A DNA stretch of 64,000 nt from Leptospira gomenensis (GTDB lineage Bacteria; Spirochaetota; Leptospiria; Leptospirales; Leptospiraceae): positions 186,001 through 250,000 of the forward strand of contig NZ_RQFA01000010.1 in assembly GCF_004770155.1 (NCBI RefSeq), read 5' to 3'. The notes below the pieces were generated by a model, which was given only the letters and a program-made list of their open reading frames with translations, was not told the DNA's origin and did not search any database. Of this stretch, positions 8,826 through 18,544 are shown in pieces. Numbering within the stretch: the first letter of the stretch is position 1; every line of letters begins with the position of its first letter. Made by a program: the position numbers and the translations under genes.

Positions 8826-10403
8826 ATGGAAAGTATTTTCAAAGAAGCAAGACTCAAACGCAGGATTTTATTTCCGGCTATAGGAATAATTCCGATTTTA
8901 ATGATCGGAACTTTCGTGTACGAGTCCTGGCAATTACAAAACGAAATTCGACAAGTGGTCCAAATGCGCGCTCGTGTTCTCAAGGATTATTTCAGTCGGG
9001 TCAGCAGTCAGGCGAAGGCCCTCGGTTTTTCCATGTCGGATTATCTTTCCAGACACGAACGTTCCGTTTCGGAGATTCGGATTCGGGAGAGAATTCGTTC
9101 GTATCCGGATCGGAATTTTTTCGAAGTGGCCGACCGGGAGCAGGACACGGATCCGTATCGATTTATTTCCGGTTCTCTTACCGGGGAAGGATCGGGTACA
9201 TCCCTTCCTGAAACCTCGATTCGGGAAATGGAAGCCGCCTTGAGTTTAGAAGGTCAATTTCAAGCGCTTACGGATTCGGAAAGTGAAGTGCTCTGGGCGT
9301 ATTATATGTCCATTCAAAAGTTTATTTATCTCGCGCCGAAGACCGACGTTTTGAAGGTTCACTTTCAGGAAACGTTTTTTCAAGCTCCGTTTTGGGTTTC
9401 CGCTTCTCCTGAAAAAAATCCGGAACGAAAACAGGTGATCACGGATCTTTATGACGATCTCGCCGGAAAAGGTTTTTTGATTTCGGTCTCTCAGCCCGTT
9501 TACTTTCGAAATCGTTTCGTAGGCGTTGCCGCAATCGACATCGGACTCAACGCGATGCGCAGAATTTTGGAAACGGGTGATTGTCTCGGAGAAAGTATGC
9601 TCATCGCCGAAAACGGCAATATAGTCGCGAAGGCAGGAGATTTGATGTTGGGGGATCGCCCGTTTCCGTTCGCGATCGACGGCTCGTTCGAAGTAGGCGA
9701 CATCGTCAGAAAGGATTGGGCGTATTGGACCTTGTACGAGGTTCGTGAAGGAGAAATTCACCTCGTTCACAAAATTCAATTGTCGGAATATATTAAATTT
9801 ATAATAGAGAGACTCCTTCCTTTTTGGGGGTTGGTGCTTACGCTCGCAGCGGTTTGTCTTTTATACGTAAAACTCAGAGCCTCTATGTATCAGGTTTATC
9901 AATTGAGTCACACCGATCCTCTTACCGGAATCACGAATCGGAGGGGATTTTTGAAATCCACTCAACGATCGCTCTCCGCGGGAAAACGTCGCGGAAAAGC
10001 CTGGAGCGTATTGATGATCGATATCGATCATTTCAAACAAGTAAACGATCGTTACGGCCATGGAACCGGGGACAGAATCCTGAAGGAAGTCGCGGATACT
10101 CTTTTCAAAAGCGTCCGCAAAACGGATTTCGTTTGCCGTTGGGGAGGAGAGGAGTTCGCCGTTTTTCTTTCCGGAACGGCACAGGAAAGCGCCCGTGAAA
10201 TCGCGGATCATCTTCGTACGGAAATCCAAGGGCGCGTCCGTTTGGAAGACGACGTTTCGATCACGATCAGCGTGGGCGTCGCCCAAGGAAGAGGAAACGA
10301 TCAATGTATCGAATCGGCTTTGGGACGTGCAGACGAAGCCTTATATCAAGCCAAAGCGGGCGGTAGAAACAAGGTCTGCGAATACGAGTTGGTAAATTTC
10401 TGA
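8826..10403 (+). CDS. Membrane diguanylate cyclase (Cache-like sensor + GGDEF)
   Basis: About 525 residues. An N-terminal membrane segment (RRILFPAIGIIPILMIGTFVY) is followed by a periplasmic region of about 300 residues with Cache-like features (PFWVSASPE; ISVSQPVYFRNRFVGVAAIDIGL), a second membrane segment (LLPFWGLVLTLAAVCLLYV) and a cytoplasmic GGDEF domain. The active-site loop reads GGEEF and an inhibitory I-site (RKTD) lies five residues before it, so the enzyme should make cyclic di-GMP and be subject to product inhibition. The start is uncertain: the ATG at 8826 puts a basic stretch (KEARLKRR) just before the first membrane segment, while a TTG at 8748 would add 26 unlikely residues. 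Confidence 0.9.
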   Translation: MESIFKEARLKRRILFPAIGIIPILMIGTFVYESWQLQNEIRQVVQMRARVLKDYFSRVSSQAKALGFSMSDYLSRHERSVSEIRIRERIRSYPDRNFFEVADREQDTDPYRFISGSLTGEGSGTSLPETSIREMEAALSLEGQFQALTDSESEVLWAYYMSIQKFIYLAPKTDVLKVHFQETFFQAPFWVSASPEKNPERKQVITDLYDDLAGKGFLISVSQPVYFRNRFVGVAAIDIGLNAMRRILETGDCLGESMLIAENGNIVAKAGDLMLGDRPFPFAIDGSFEVGDIVRKDWAYWTLYEVREGEIHLVHKIQLSEYIKFIIERLLPFWGLVLTLAAVCLLYVKLRASMYQVYQLSHTDPLTGITNRRGFLKSTQRSLSAGKRRGKAWSVLMIDIDHFKQVNDRYGHGTGDRILKEVADTLFKSVRKTDFVCRWGGEEFAVFLSGTAQESAREIADHLRTEIQGRVRLEDDVSITISVGVAQGRGNDQCIESALGRADEALYQAKAGGRNKVCEYELVNF

Positions 10404-10660
10404 TTGGATCGGTTCCGATTTTCGCCGACTTTCCGAACGAATTCCTAGAGAAATACAAGCGTTTTGTTACAACGGTCCGAGACGGAGGGATGCTTAGGAT
10501 CTTGAATTCATCCGCGTTTCGTTTTTTCATAAATTCAAAAACCGTAATATCTCACCCAAGACACGGAGCTCGACCGATCACCTTATAGATTGGAGGGACT
10601 TACTTCCCTTTCCGGTTTAAGATCTTTTTTGTAGAAGGGAACCACTCTATTACATTGAAT

Positions 10661-10707
10661 CTATCTGGTCCGATTGGCTCTCATCGACCAGATAGACGTT
10701 TTTCTTT
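10661..10707 (+). terminator. Hairpin with T-run, first of a tandem pair
   Basis: Perfect 10-bp stem CTATCTGGTC / GACCAGATAG (10661-10670 with 10686-10695) and a 15-base loop, followed by a T-rich tract from 10699. Consistent with an intrinsic terminator reading rightward, probably downstream of the diguanylate cyclase gene. Confidence 0.6.
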
Positions 10708-10874
10708 CGTTTACCTTAATGTTATGAAATTCGAATTTTAAAAATTCGGAATAAACGAAAGTAAAAACGAGACTTCGGTTTCCGGAAACGTTTCCGATTA
10801 AAACGCTCCTATATCTCCATGACACTGGGTCTATTTGGTTAATCTGCATTCGTTAACCAAGTAGATTTTTTTTT
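10708..10874 (+). ncRNA. Candidate small RNA between two terminators
   Basis: The segment between the two rightward terminators has no open frame of note. A second strong terminator 170 bases after the first is explained most simply by a separate short transcript that starts between them. I see no strong promoter, so this is only a candidate. Confidence 0.2.
10831..10874 (+). terminator. Strong intrinsic terminator, second of the pair
   Basis: 12-bp stem CTATTTGGTTAA / TTAACCAAGTAG (one G-T pair), 10-base loop, then nine Ts (10866-10874). The stem resembles the first hairpin (CTATYTGGT / ACCARRTAG), so the two may be related copies. Confidence 0.75.
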
Positions 10875-10904
10875 GATTTCGTCGCGTTCGATTTTATGCG
10901 ATTC

Positions 10905-10933
10905 AAAAAAGAAGGGCAGGTTGCCCTGCCCTT
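10905..10933 (-). terminator. Terminator of the AraC-type gene
   Basis: Stem AAGGGCAGG / CCTGCCCTT with a 4-base loop. Read on the minus strand it is followed by a run of six Ts. It lies about 100 bases after the stop codon of the 11032-12171 gene. Confidence 0.7.
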
Positions 10934-11031
10934 TAAACGAAGGGAGTCATTGAGGATAAAAGCCGCTGGATCGTTTGCTCTTATTTTGCGCCTGTTGACC
11001 GTATTCGCGAGGATCCGCGGGTCTTCGCCAT

Positions 11032-12171
11032 TCATTCCTCCGTAGAGATCCATTTGCGGAATTCTCTCGGGGATTTTCCCGTAAATTTTACGCAAGCCCG
11101 ATGAAAGGAAGAAGCGGAATTGAATCCGCTTTCGAAAGCGATTTGTAGCAGGTTCATATTCGTTCTGTTTTTCAGATTTCGTTTTACGTCTTCGATACGA
11201 TTCATGTTCAGAAAATCCGCGAATTTCAAGGACATGTGTTTGTTTAGATAATACGAAGCCTGATGCGTCGATAAACCTAAGTAAGAAGCGAAATCGGGAA
11301 GCCTCAACTCTTCGTCCGCGTAACCTCTCACCTGAAGAAAAGCGTTGATCCTTTCTTCGATTCTTGCCAATTCGATTCCTTCCAAAATGTTTCTTCCGGA
11401 TTCAGATTCGATTTTTTCCTCATCCTCCGAAAGAATCGTCTGAGAAACCGGAGGAACGATTTCTTCGATTCGTTTTTCATTGGTAGAAGGTTGGAATAAA
11501 AAGGGATAGATCCTTTCCAATACGGATACGTACCCGATCATAATTCCCGGAATCAATTCCGAGATCAAAAGTAGTCGGGTTTGGTTCTGGATCGTCCCGA
11601 TCAGATCCAAAATCAGGGAAACACAAATCATAAACGTAATGAACGAGAAGTTATAATACAATTTCTGTTTTCCTAAAATTTGAATCGTACGTACGGACCA
11701 AATTAAGGTGAATACCATAAGAAGAATTCCCAGAGAATCGCATAAACTGATAAAGACGGTGCCCGGTATAAGATACGAGACCGCGATCGTAATCGGCAAC
11801 ACGGGTAGTTGTCGTTTGCAGTATTGCCAGGGATTCCGCAAGTTTTCCAGAACATAAAGATTGCAGATGAGAAGAGCAAAACACGCGTATAACACCAGAC
11901 CGAAATAAACTCCTAAAAACAGAGGATTTTGTAACGGTCTCGGATCGATTTCTTGAGGGAAAAACATCCGGTTGTTAAACAACAAAAAGATGCTGACGCT
12001 CAAAAGTATCGTCGCGTAGGCTTTGTTGAACTCGTGATTTCTACTTTCATAAAGTCTGGAAATCGCCATGACGATGCCGGTTCCCACTCCGGTTGCGTGT
12101 GCGTACAAAAGATTAAAGTCCGAAAATACGGAGTAAGAGAGAACTTCGCCCACTGTGATGAGATCCTGCAT
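11032..12171 (-). CDS. Membrane-anchored AraC-family regulator (paralog 1)
   Basis: 379 residues. The first 240 or so form about seven hydrophobic segments (for example [54 protein letters not shown]). A linker rich in Glu follows, then a C-terminal AraC-type double helix-turn-helix (about 280-375) with [17 protein letters not shown] and [32 protein letters not shown]. It probably senses a membrane or envelope signal and binds DNA from the membrane. A paralog is encoded immediately upstream. Its promoter region contains a long inverted repeat at 12288-12333. No ligand can be read from the sequence. Confidence 0.9.
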   Translation of the reverse strand: MQDLITVGEVLSYSVFSDFNLLYAHATGVGTGIVMAISRLYESRNHEFNKAYATILLSVSIFLLFNNRMFFPQEIDPRPLQNPLFLGVYFGLVLYACFALLICNLYVLENLRNPWQYCKRQLPVLPITIAVSYLIPGTVFISLCDSLGILLMVFTLIWSVRTIQILGKQKLYYNFSFITFMICVSLILDLIGTIQNQTRLLLISELIPGIMIGYVSVLERIYPFLFQPSTNEKRIEEIVPPVSQTILSEDEEKIESESGRNILEGIELARIEERINAFLQVRGYADEELRLPDFASYLGLSTHQASYYLNKHMSLKFADFLNMNRIEDVKRNLKNRTNMNLLQIAFESGFNSASSFHRACVKFTGKSPREFRKWISTEE

Positions 12172-12613
12172 GACGTTCTCCTTAATTGGATTCGGAAACT
12201 TTAGATACGAACGTCCGTAACATTCTGATTCGGCCTGAAGACTGGAGACCGGTACGACGGAAAAAATTTCTAAAACTTGGAAGAATCATGATTTGATATA
12301 TACTCCTCATTATTTTTTTGCTTATCAAATCATATCGTATCATTCTCCGCTTTTCGCGTCGTCGGCATATATAATTGGAATTCGTAAAATTATAATTTTA
12401 CGACATTCTATTTTGGGATATTTATTTAAAACGAAATTCCGGCATCGAAACGGATCTTCTATTCTTTAAGATGAGGAACTAGGATCGGTCGCATTGTCCG
12501 CGCTTCTTTGCAGACACGTTGTTACTTTTGAATATAAATTATTTGTAGGAACAATCAAAGAATTCGAAGTCCATTCCCCTTCGGAACGGAGATTCTTTTG
12601 TACGATTTTTACG
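12172..12613. other. Intergenic region between two AraC-type genes
   Basis: About 440 bases of AT-rich DNA upstream of the 11032-12171 regulator. It holds an 11-bp perfect inverted repeat (12288-12333). No coding frame is convincing. Confidence 0.45.
12288..12333. promoter_or_regulatory. 11-bp inverted repeat with 24-base spacer
   Basis: ATGATTTGATA (12288-12298) and TATCAAATCAT (12323-12333) are exact reverse complements. The position, about 120-160 bases upstream of the minus-strand AraC-type start codon, suits an operator or a leader hairpin. There is no adjacent T-run in the direction of the upstream gene to support a terminator. Confidence 0.4.
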
Positions 12614-13741
12614 TTAGCTTGCGTTTTCTTGCGGAGGATGACCCGTGTCGGTCGGACGCCGGAATAACTTCGGATAGGATTCTCGAAAGTGTTTCGGGGA
12701 CATTCCTGTTTCTTTTAAGAACGCTTTATAAAAAGAAGAGTTTGAATTAAAGCCAACTGCAATTCCCACGGAAATAATGGATCGACTCGTATCTTGCACC
12801 AACATCGTCTTCGCTTCTTTGATACGAAAACAATTGATGTAATTGTTGAAGTTCATTCCCAGATGATTGTTGAGAAAATGAGAAAGCTGATGAACCGAAA
12901 TTCCCAATTCGTCCGAAACGTCCTTGAGACGGATTTCCTCGTCCAAATAGATCCGTTCTTCTTTGACTACTTTCTCCAATTTCTTTGTGAGTTTGTCCGT
13001 ATCGATATCGTGCAAAATAGAACGTTTTAACGCGCGTTTTACGGGCGGTTTGGCGGGGGGAAGGGAGAGAAAATCCAGCATATCCGGATAAACAAGAGTC
13101 ATAAAATAATAGTAAATTACTACAAAGGTGGTGTGGACCCCCGAGAAAAGCGTCAAAACGGGCTTTTGAAGGACGATTCCCAAAATTTCAAACGGAGCGC
13201 AAATCGAAATCAGAGCGATCAAAATCAGGAGAATGCGCACCCGAAATTTGAAAAATTCGTCCGGTTTGGCGATAAACGCGTCGCAAACTACGATTACAAC
13301 GTAAACGAAAACATACAAATCCGAAACAAATAAAAAGAAATCGAATTCTTTTCGATCGGACGCTTCATAAAAGGTTAAGATCGGAATCGTCAAAATCAAA
13401 GGCCCGAGTAAATGCCAATAATAGATCCGCGGTAGAGTAGGATAACGCCGGAAAACCATCGTAGAAACGAGGAAAACCAACGTGCCGCTGGTCGTCAGAG
13501 CCACTGTGTCCAATACGAAAAGAATTTTACGCAGCCAAAGGATCGATATCAAGTTCAGACTGTATACATCGATCGACTGAAATACGGCCGCGCAAAGCAA
13601 AATCAAAGCAGCGAAGTAATCGATCTGTTTTTTCGCTTTGATCAGACTCCCGATCCCGAGAATGAATGCGAAAACTGCTCCAAACCGAATCATCAGAAGG
13701 AGCATATCTTCATTGATTATGAATTCTAAATTATTCCACAT
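12614..13741 (-). CDS. Membrane-anchored AraC-family regulator (paralog 2)
   Basis: 375 residues with the same plan as its neighbour. Seven hydrophobic segments (about 15-225; for example MIRFGAVFAFILGIGSLI, YFAALILLCAAVFQSI, FRVRILLILIALISICAPFEILGI) precede a C-terminal AraC-type DNA-binding domain (about 265-355; DVSDELGISVHQLSHFLNNHLGMNFNNYIN and VGIAVGFNSNSSFYKAFLKETGMSPKHFRESY). The two genes are tandem on the minus strand but 440 bases apart, so they are probably separately regulated duplicates. Signal and targets are unknown. Confidence 0.9.
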   Translation of the reverse strand: MWNNLEFIINEDMLLLMIRFGAVFAFILGIGSLIKAKKQIDYFAALILLCAAVFQSIDVYSLNLISILWLRKILFVLDTVALTTSGTLVFLVSTMVFRRYPTLPRIYYWHLLGPLILTIPILTFYEASDRKEFDFFLFVSDLYVFVYVVIVVCDAFIAKPDEFFKFRVRILLILIALISICAPFEILGIVLQKPVLTLFSGVHTTFVVIYYYFMTLVYPDMLDFLSLPPAKPPVKRALKRSILHDIDTDKLTKKLEKVVKEERIYLDEEIRLKDVSDELGISVHQLSHFLNNHLGMNFNNYINCFRIKEAKTMLVQDTSRSIISVGIAVGFNSNSSFYKAFLKETGMSPKHFRESYPKLFRRPTDTGHPPQENAS

Positions 13742-14719
13742 ACAATCAGATTTCGTTTTGAAACGGAACGTTCGGTTCGAACGAATTCAAAAAACTAATT
13801 TTAGTAAAATCAAAATACTTTGATTTTCTATTTTTGCAAATCATAAAATTTATACGATGATGATTTCTAACCAAAGACAGAGAAATCAAAATTATAAGTG
13901 TGTAACTTACGTATATAGAATTGTTTTCGCTCATACGAAACGAATTTGATCCTTGATAAAACGGTTTTCACTTCCTTCGGATTAAAAAATTTGCAAAGAG
14001 TGTTCTTGTTTGTCGTTAAAATGAAATCTTCGCTTTCGTTTTTATGAATATTAAAAGATATATAAACGTGAATTTGACCTGAAATGTTTCTGTTTATAAT
14101 TTAAAACTAGCTAGTTTTAAATTATATGAATCATTCTTTTTATTTTATGCGAACGGATCTATTGATTCCGACATACGCGTTTGTGAAGTTTCGATTCTTC
14201 GTTTTCAATTTAGGAATCTACGAATCCTCAATTTTTCCGAAGCGGTTTCGGAGCGCTCTTCTTCTAAATCTTGTTTTAAAGAGAAAGGTTCGTTTTAAAA
14301 ATTGAAAGGAAGCACCTCGAAAGACGAATTCGATAACAAAATCAACAGTTAAATCGGGGAAACCGTTCGAAAACGGAGACTAACGTTTCGGGGATGGTCG
14401 TTTTGCGTTCGTTAGGCGGGGGAGATGGAGGCGTGGCTGCGATTCCGTTCGAATTCATTTCGTATCGGAAAGGATTCGTTTCCGTTTCTATTTTTGGTTT
14501 CGGTCGTGTTTTTCCCCGTCGCGGAGAAAAGGGATTTCTCCTTTTTTGAGATTCTACTTTTATTTTCTCCGTTCTTCAGATTTTTCCGTTCGTAAAAAGT
14601 TCCTAGAAATTCAGTAGAATGTTATATTCAAAAATTTTTACATACTAAAAAATACAAAGATCATACCTTTCTATAAATTAAACGGAATCAAAAATTATGA
14701 AAGTTATTTAGGTTATAAA
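13742..14719. other. Long AT-rich intergenic region
   Basis: Almost 1 kb between divergent genes (AraC-type minus, EAL plus). I find no convincing coding frame. The notable content is a 32-bp perfect palindrome at 14095-14126. The region upstream of the EAL gene is strongly AT-rich and presumably contains its promoter. Confidence 0.5.
14095..14126. repeat. 32-bp perfect palindrome
   Basis: Centred between 14110 and 14111 on ACTAGCTAGT; every base from 14095 to 14110 pairs with its partner in 14111-14126. It is AT-rich apart from the core and not followed by a T-run on either side. It could be a dimer-protein operator or a cruciform. Confidence 0.6.
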
Positions 14720-16363
14720 ATGAAAAGAAACATAAGAAAGATCTATTACAATAGTCACATGCTTTTTCAATTTCAAGATCTTTCAATTGAGACTGATTCC
14801 GGAGCGGCTCCTAATTTCAGTTACGCGTTGTACAGTTTTGAAGGGCTTTGTCTTTATGCAGAGCAAAATTATCTCAGTTTGTTGAATTCAGATATCAAAT
14901 TGAAAAAGTCCGTGGATCGTTTTATCGACTACGGAAATATCCATTCCAGCGTTTCGGGTCATAAAAAAAACAAAAAAGACAAACGTGTTCAGCTCATTGT
15001 ACGGGCACAAAAACGTAAAATTTATAAAATCGATTTCGAAATGAACCACCGGAGCCGCATTTTTTTGGTCCACATTGAATTGATTCCGGAAGACCCGATT
15101 CAAGACGAAGGATATCCGACGCAAAAATTCGGTTCTTTGAAAGACGCTTTGCTTCGTTCTTTAAAACTCGAACGGACGTATTTTTATCTTTTGAACGTAG
15201 ATATCTACAATCATCCGTTTTTGTATCGATTTGAAAATCGGATTTATGAAGCGGTTTTTTTGGATCTTAGAACCGAATTTCTTACGATCACCAACCGTCA
15301 GAACGCCTGTTTTCGAGTTTCACCCAATCAGATTTTTTTCTCTTATCAGATCAATAAACCCGATGTGGATATCAACTGGATTCCTTCGAGTTTAATTTCT
15401 TATATGAAAAATACGGTTCGAGTAGGGGAATACGAATTCAATCTCAAACTTTCCATCGGGGGTTATCATACTCCGGAGGCGGACACGAGTCCGAGAAAAA
15501 TTCTAAAGGAACTCAAATTGAATCTGGAAAAAGCGAGGGCGTATCCGTTCAGTCGTTACTCGACACAATCCCACAACGATTCTTCCAATATGATTTCGAT
15601 CTATTTGGCTCTACGGAATTCGGTTCAGAAAAAAGAATTAGAAATGTATTATCAACCGATTCTTTCCGCGAAACATAGAACGGTTCATTCCTGCGAGGCA
15701 TTGACCCGATGGAGAAGTCCGGAACAATCCATGGTCAGTCCGGAAATATTCATTCCTCTTGCGGAGGAATCCGGGTTGATCAGTTCGATCGGTGCCTGGG
15801 CGATTCAAAATGCACTTAAGGATCTGATTTATATAAAACATCACCGTCTTTTGGACCCCGATCTTTTGATGTCGATCAACCTTTCTCCGTTTCAATTGAA
15901 AAATCCGGAATTTGCGGATAACTTCATCGCGTATTTTTTACAGCTCAATTTGAATCCTCATTCGGTGGTTCTGGAGTTAACGGAAAGTCGTTTTGAAGAA
16001 ACTCCTCCGATCATCGAACAGATGCGGATTTTGAAACAGTTCGGGTTTCAGATCGCGATCGATGATTTCGGAATCGGTAATTCCAATTTTTCCAGAGTGG
16101 AAAAGATCGAAAGCGATTACGTAAAGTTGGATAAAAGTCTGATTTTGGGGGCGGATACGAACCATTCCAAACGGGGGGTTTTGAAAGCGATTTCGAAAGT
16201 GCTTTCCTCTTTGGGAAAACAAACGGTTTTTGAGGGAATCGAAAATTCTATCTTAGAAAAAATCGCTCTGGATTGCGGCGCCGATTTTCTCCAAGGGTTC
16301 CATTATGGAAAACCGATGAGTTTGACGGAATTAAAGGAATCCTATTCTTCCCGATTGCACTGA
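14720..16363 (+). CDS. Cyclic di-GMP phosphodiesterase (degenerate GGDEF + EAL)
   Basis: 547 residues, no membrane segments. Residues about 140-275 look like a GGDEF fold with the active loop lost. The C-terminal EAL domain (about 300-545) keeps the metal and substrate residues: CEALTRW, INLSPFQL, ELTESRFEE, IDDFGIGNSNF, VKLDKSL, FEGIEN and LQGFHYGKPM. It should hydrolyse cyclic di-GMP, with the degenerate GGDEF part probably regulatory. The N-terminal 130 residues are unrecognised. The start at 14720 lacks an obvious ribosome binding site; ATG 14759 is an alternative. With the cyclase at 8826 the window encodes both arms of cyclic di-GMP turnover. Confidence 0.92.
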   Translation: MKRNIRKIYYNSHMLFQFQDLSIETDSGAAPNFSYALYSFEGLCLYAEQNYLSLLNSDIKLKKSVDRFIDYGNIHSSVSGHKKNKKDKRVQLIVRAQKRKIYKIDFEMNHRSRIFLVHIELIPEDPIQDEGYPTQKFGSLKDALLRSLKLERTYFYLLNVDIYNHPFLYRFENRIYEAVFLDLRTEFLTITNRQNACFRVSPNQIFFSYQINKPDVDINWIPSSLISYMKNTVRVGEYEFNLKLSIGGYHTPEADTSPRKILKELKLNLEKARAYPFSRYSTQSHNDSSNMISIYLALRNSVQKKELEMYYQPILSAKHRTVHSCEALTRWRSPEQSMVSPEIFIPLAEESGLISSIGAWAIQNALKDLIYIKHHRLLDPDLLMSINLSPFQLKNPEFADNFIAYFLQLNLNPHSVVLELTESRFEETPPIIEQMRILKQFGFQIAIDDFGIGNSNFSRVEKIESDYVKLDKSLILGADTNHSKRGVLKAISKVLSSLGKQTVFEGIENSILEKIALDCGADFLQGFHYGKPMSLTELKESYSSRLH

Positions 16364-16780
16364 TCGTTCTTGTTTGCGGAGAATTCGTTTTTCGGACGAA
16401 ACACCGAACTCGAAATCGAAGGAACCTCCGGAATGAAATCGTTCTTCCCTTTGGATCGTTTTTCTTCGTTTAGAAGATTCGAACAGATTTCAATTCGACG
16501 ACCCGGCGCAGATAAATCTTCGATCCACGGATAAAGAAAGTATTTTCCGTACATTCTGTTTCGTATCTGTACTATCGATTTGTAATACGATCGAATTGGG
16601 ATCGATTTGTCTCGGTTATCGGATTGGGAAAGAAAATCATTTTTCTACGTCACATCGGTTGAAATTCCCGTTTTTGGAACTCTGTTTGATTGAATTCATA
16701 TCGAAAAACTACTCTGACGAATAAACTGTTCCTTTTATAGAATGGATGGAACGATTTTTCGAATTCGATAGAATCATCGT
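16364..16780. other. Intergenic region, no gene seen
   Basis: About 420 bases between the EAL gene and the DUF1554 lipoprotein gene. Short frames on both strands look like chance. No clear hairpin terminator or RNA gene. Confidence 0.4.
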
Positions 16781-17791
16781 ATGCTTAGGATCGTTTCCGG
16801 ATCGATTGAATTCAGAAAATCGTATATTCTAAAAATATGGATTACTGCAATCGTTTGTTTCTGGATTTCGAATTGTGCCCGTCCGAAAGAGCTTCCTATA
16901 GATTCCTCCACAAACGGTTTGTTTTTGAATCTGATCGCTTCCGAAACGAGTCGGATGTTTGCGGATTCTTTTGAGCAGGTTCCCGTTTCCGTAGAAGAGG
17001 GAGTCTCTCAAAATCTTTCGATCGATACTTCTACCTTTTCTCCGTTCCATGGAATTTTATATATTTCCGAAGAAATCGTTTCGCCGATGAGCCCGCTTCA
17101 ATTTGATACGCAGGTTTCTTCTACATCTTCTTCCACGATCCAAGTGAACGTGTTTGCCGCGTCCGATCCGAATTGTGACGAAGAGGAACACATTCTCCGT
17201 TTGACGAATGAATTTCATTCCTTGGTGGGAAAAATTCGTGTTCGAGTTTTGGAAACGGATCGCTGTGTTTTTTTCGCAGACGCAGAACATTCCGGATATT
17301 CGGGGGACTTAGGCGGAATCGCAGGAGCCGACGAAATCTGCGAAAGAGAGAAGAGCGAGTTTTTACCCGGATCCGCTTCGGAATACAAGGCATTGTTGCG
17401 GATCAATCTTCCCGATACGAGAAGACCGGCGAACGCGGCTTCTTCCCAAACAAGCGTGGATTGGCCGATCCGAAAGAATACGCGTTACTTTTTACATTCG
17501 AATGACCAGGACCGAATCGAATTTTTATTATCCACCGCTTCCGAAGCGATTCCCGGCGACGCCTCCGGAATTTTTGCGATTCCTTTTACCGCTTCGATTC
17601 CCGAGGCGCTTGCTCCGAATCCGAACACTCTTTGGTCCGGTTTTGAAAGCCCTAATTTCGCAAACGGAAGTTGCTGTAATACTTGGACGAGTGGAAGCGG
17701 GAGTAGCACAGGGCTTTTTCTAAACGCGACGTTTACGAGTTATCATTCGTACTGTTCTATTCGTCGTTCGATTTTGTGTATTCGGTTATAA
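16781..17791 (+). CDS. DUF1554-domain lipoprotein
   Basis: 336 residues. A signal peptide ends in a lipobox (FWISNC, Cys at about 32). A Ser/Thr-rich middle region precedes a C-terminal DUF1554 domain (about 160-336): VFFADAEHSGYSGDLGGIAGADEICE, a YKALLRI strand, LWSGF, NGSCCNTWTSG and the closing YCSIRRSILCIRL with its conserved cysteines. Leptospira genomes carry several such lipoproteins. They are probably exported to the outer membrane, and their function is unknown. The following small gene starts 10 bases after the stop, so the two are probably one transcript. Confidence 0.88.
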   Translation: MLRIVSGSIEFRKSYILKIWITAIVCFWISNCARPKELPIDSSTNGLFLNLIASETSRMFADSFEQVPVSVEEGVSQNLSIDTSTFSPFHGILYISEEIVSPMSPLQFDTQVSSTSSSTIQVNVFAASDPNCDEEEHILRLTNEFHSLVGKIRVRVLETDRCVFFADAEHSGYSGDLGGIAGADEICEREKSEFLPGSASEYKALLRINLPDTRRPANAASSQTSVDWPIRKNTRYFLHSNDQDRIEFLLSTASEAIPGDASGIFAIPFTASIPEALAPNPNTLWSGFESPNFANGSCCNTWTSGSGSSTGLFLNATFTSYHSYCSIRRSILCIRL

Positions 17792-17801
17792 GGAAAAAAA
17801 T

Positions 17802-18272
17802 ATGGGTAAGCAAATGCAGGTCAGTAATCAATTCGTGACGTATCACATAAACGGAAACGAAATCAAAGCGATGCTGATTAACCTTTCGGGTTTGATCGAC
17901 AATCGTTCGATTCTCAGCGTGCGGGATATCATCCTTTCGATTTTGGATGATTTTTCTGGAATTTACGTTTTGGATCTGAATAAGATCGAAAACGAAGAGT
18001 TTATCAATCTTACGAATTTCAGAAAAATGATTTCCGATGCGGTCCGAGTCAATCCACATTGTGTGATTCTTTCCGAATCCAGAAAGTTGGAACTGTGGAT
18101 CGAAAACTATTCCATATTCAACGGAACGTATTTGGCAAAAAGCGAATCCGATCTTTTGCAGGTTTTCCAAGAAAAATTATCGAACGATCCCATCTCGGAG
18201 AGTTCTTTGCATATTTCTGGAGAAGCGGATATTCGTTTGCATTTGGATTATCTTGTGGAAGACAAACGTTGA
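17802..18272 (+). CDS. STAS-like cytosolic protein
   Basis: 156 residues, no signal peptide or membrane segment. The alternation of strands and helices and the segment IYVLDLNKIENEEFINLTNFRKM resemble a STAS/SpoIIAA-type fold, but no phospho-acceptor serine motif (DSSG) is present, so it would not be a classical anti-sigma antagonist. A terminator at 18465 closes this transcription unit. A true STAS protein and the rest of a partner-switch module lie convergently just downstream, which makes a role in that pathway plausible but unproven. Confidence 0.6.
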   Translation: MGKQMQVSNQFVTYHINGNEIKAMLINLSGLIDNRSILSVRDIILSILDDFSGIYVLDLNKIENEEFINLTNFRKMISDAVRVNPHCVILSESRKLELWIENYSIFNGTYLAKSESDLLQVFQEKLSNDPISESSLHISGEADIRLHLDYLVEDKR

Positions 18273-18464
18273 AGCCGGGAAGATTCGTCTTTTCGGCGGG
18301 GGTTTCGGTCGGTGCTCCCTGATTTTGCGATCGAACTCGATTCGATTTTCTTTTGCGAAGAAATCAACAGCCGCTTCCCCGGAACTTCTTTGTTTTCATT
18401 TCAAAAACTCCGATCCTTTCGAGGAATTTTAATTTCTCTTTTTTGCCCGCATCGAACTTCGTGT

Positions 18465-18508
18465 ACGCCGATCGTCCTCCTAAGACTCGATACGATCGGC
18501 GTTTTTTG
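18465..18508 (+). terminator. Strong intrinsic terminator
   Basis: Perfect 11-bp stem ACGCCGATCGT (18465-18475) / ACGATCGGCGT (18492-18502), 16-base loop, then TTTTTT. It ends the lipoprotein/STAS-like transcript before the convergent STAS operon. Confidence 0.85.
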
Positions 18509-18544
18509 TTGTGGGGAAAACGGAATGTTTTCCGTAAACGCAGT

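Larger units (their letters stand above)
10404..11031. other. Intergenic region with three hairpins
   Basis: Convergent spacer between the diguanylate cyclase gene (plus) and an AraC-type gene (minus). It contains two plus-strand terminator-like hairpins about 170 bases apart and one minus-strand terminator, listed separately. No coding frame here is convincing. Confidence 0.5.

Noticed and set aside
10853..11095. 80-residue minus-strand frame overlapping the end of the AraC-type gene
   Set aside because: It overlaps a well-supported gene and its terminator and has no family resemblance.
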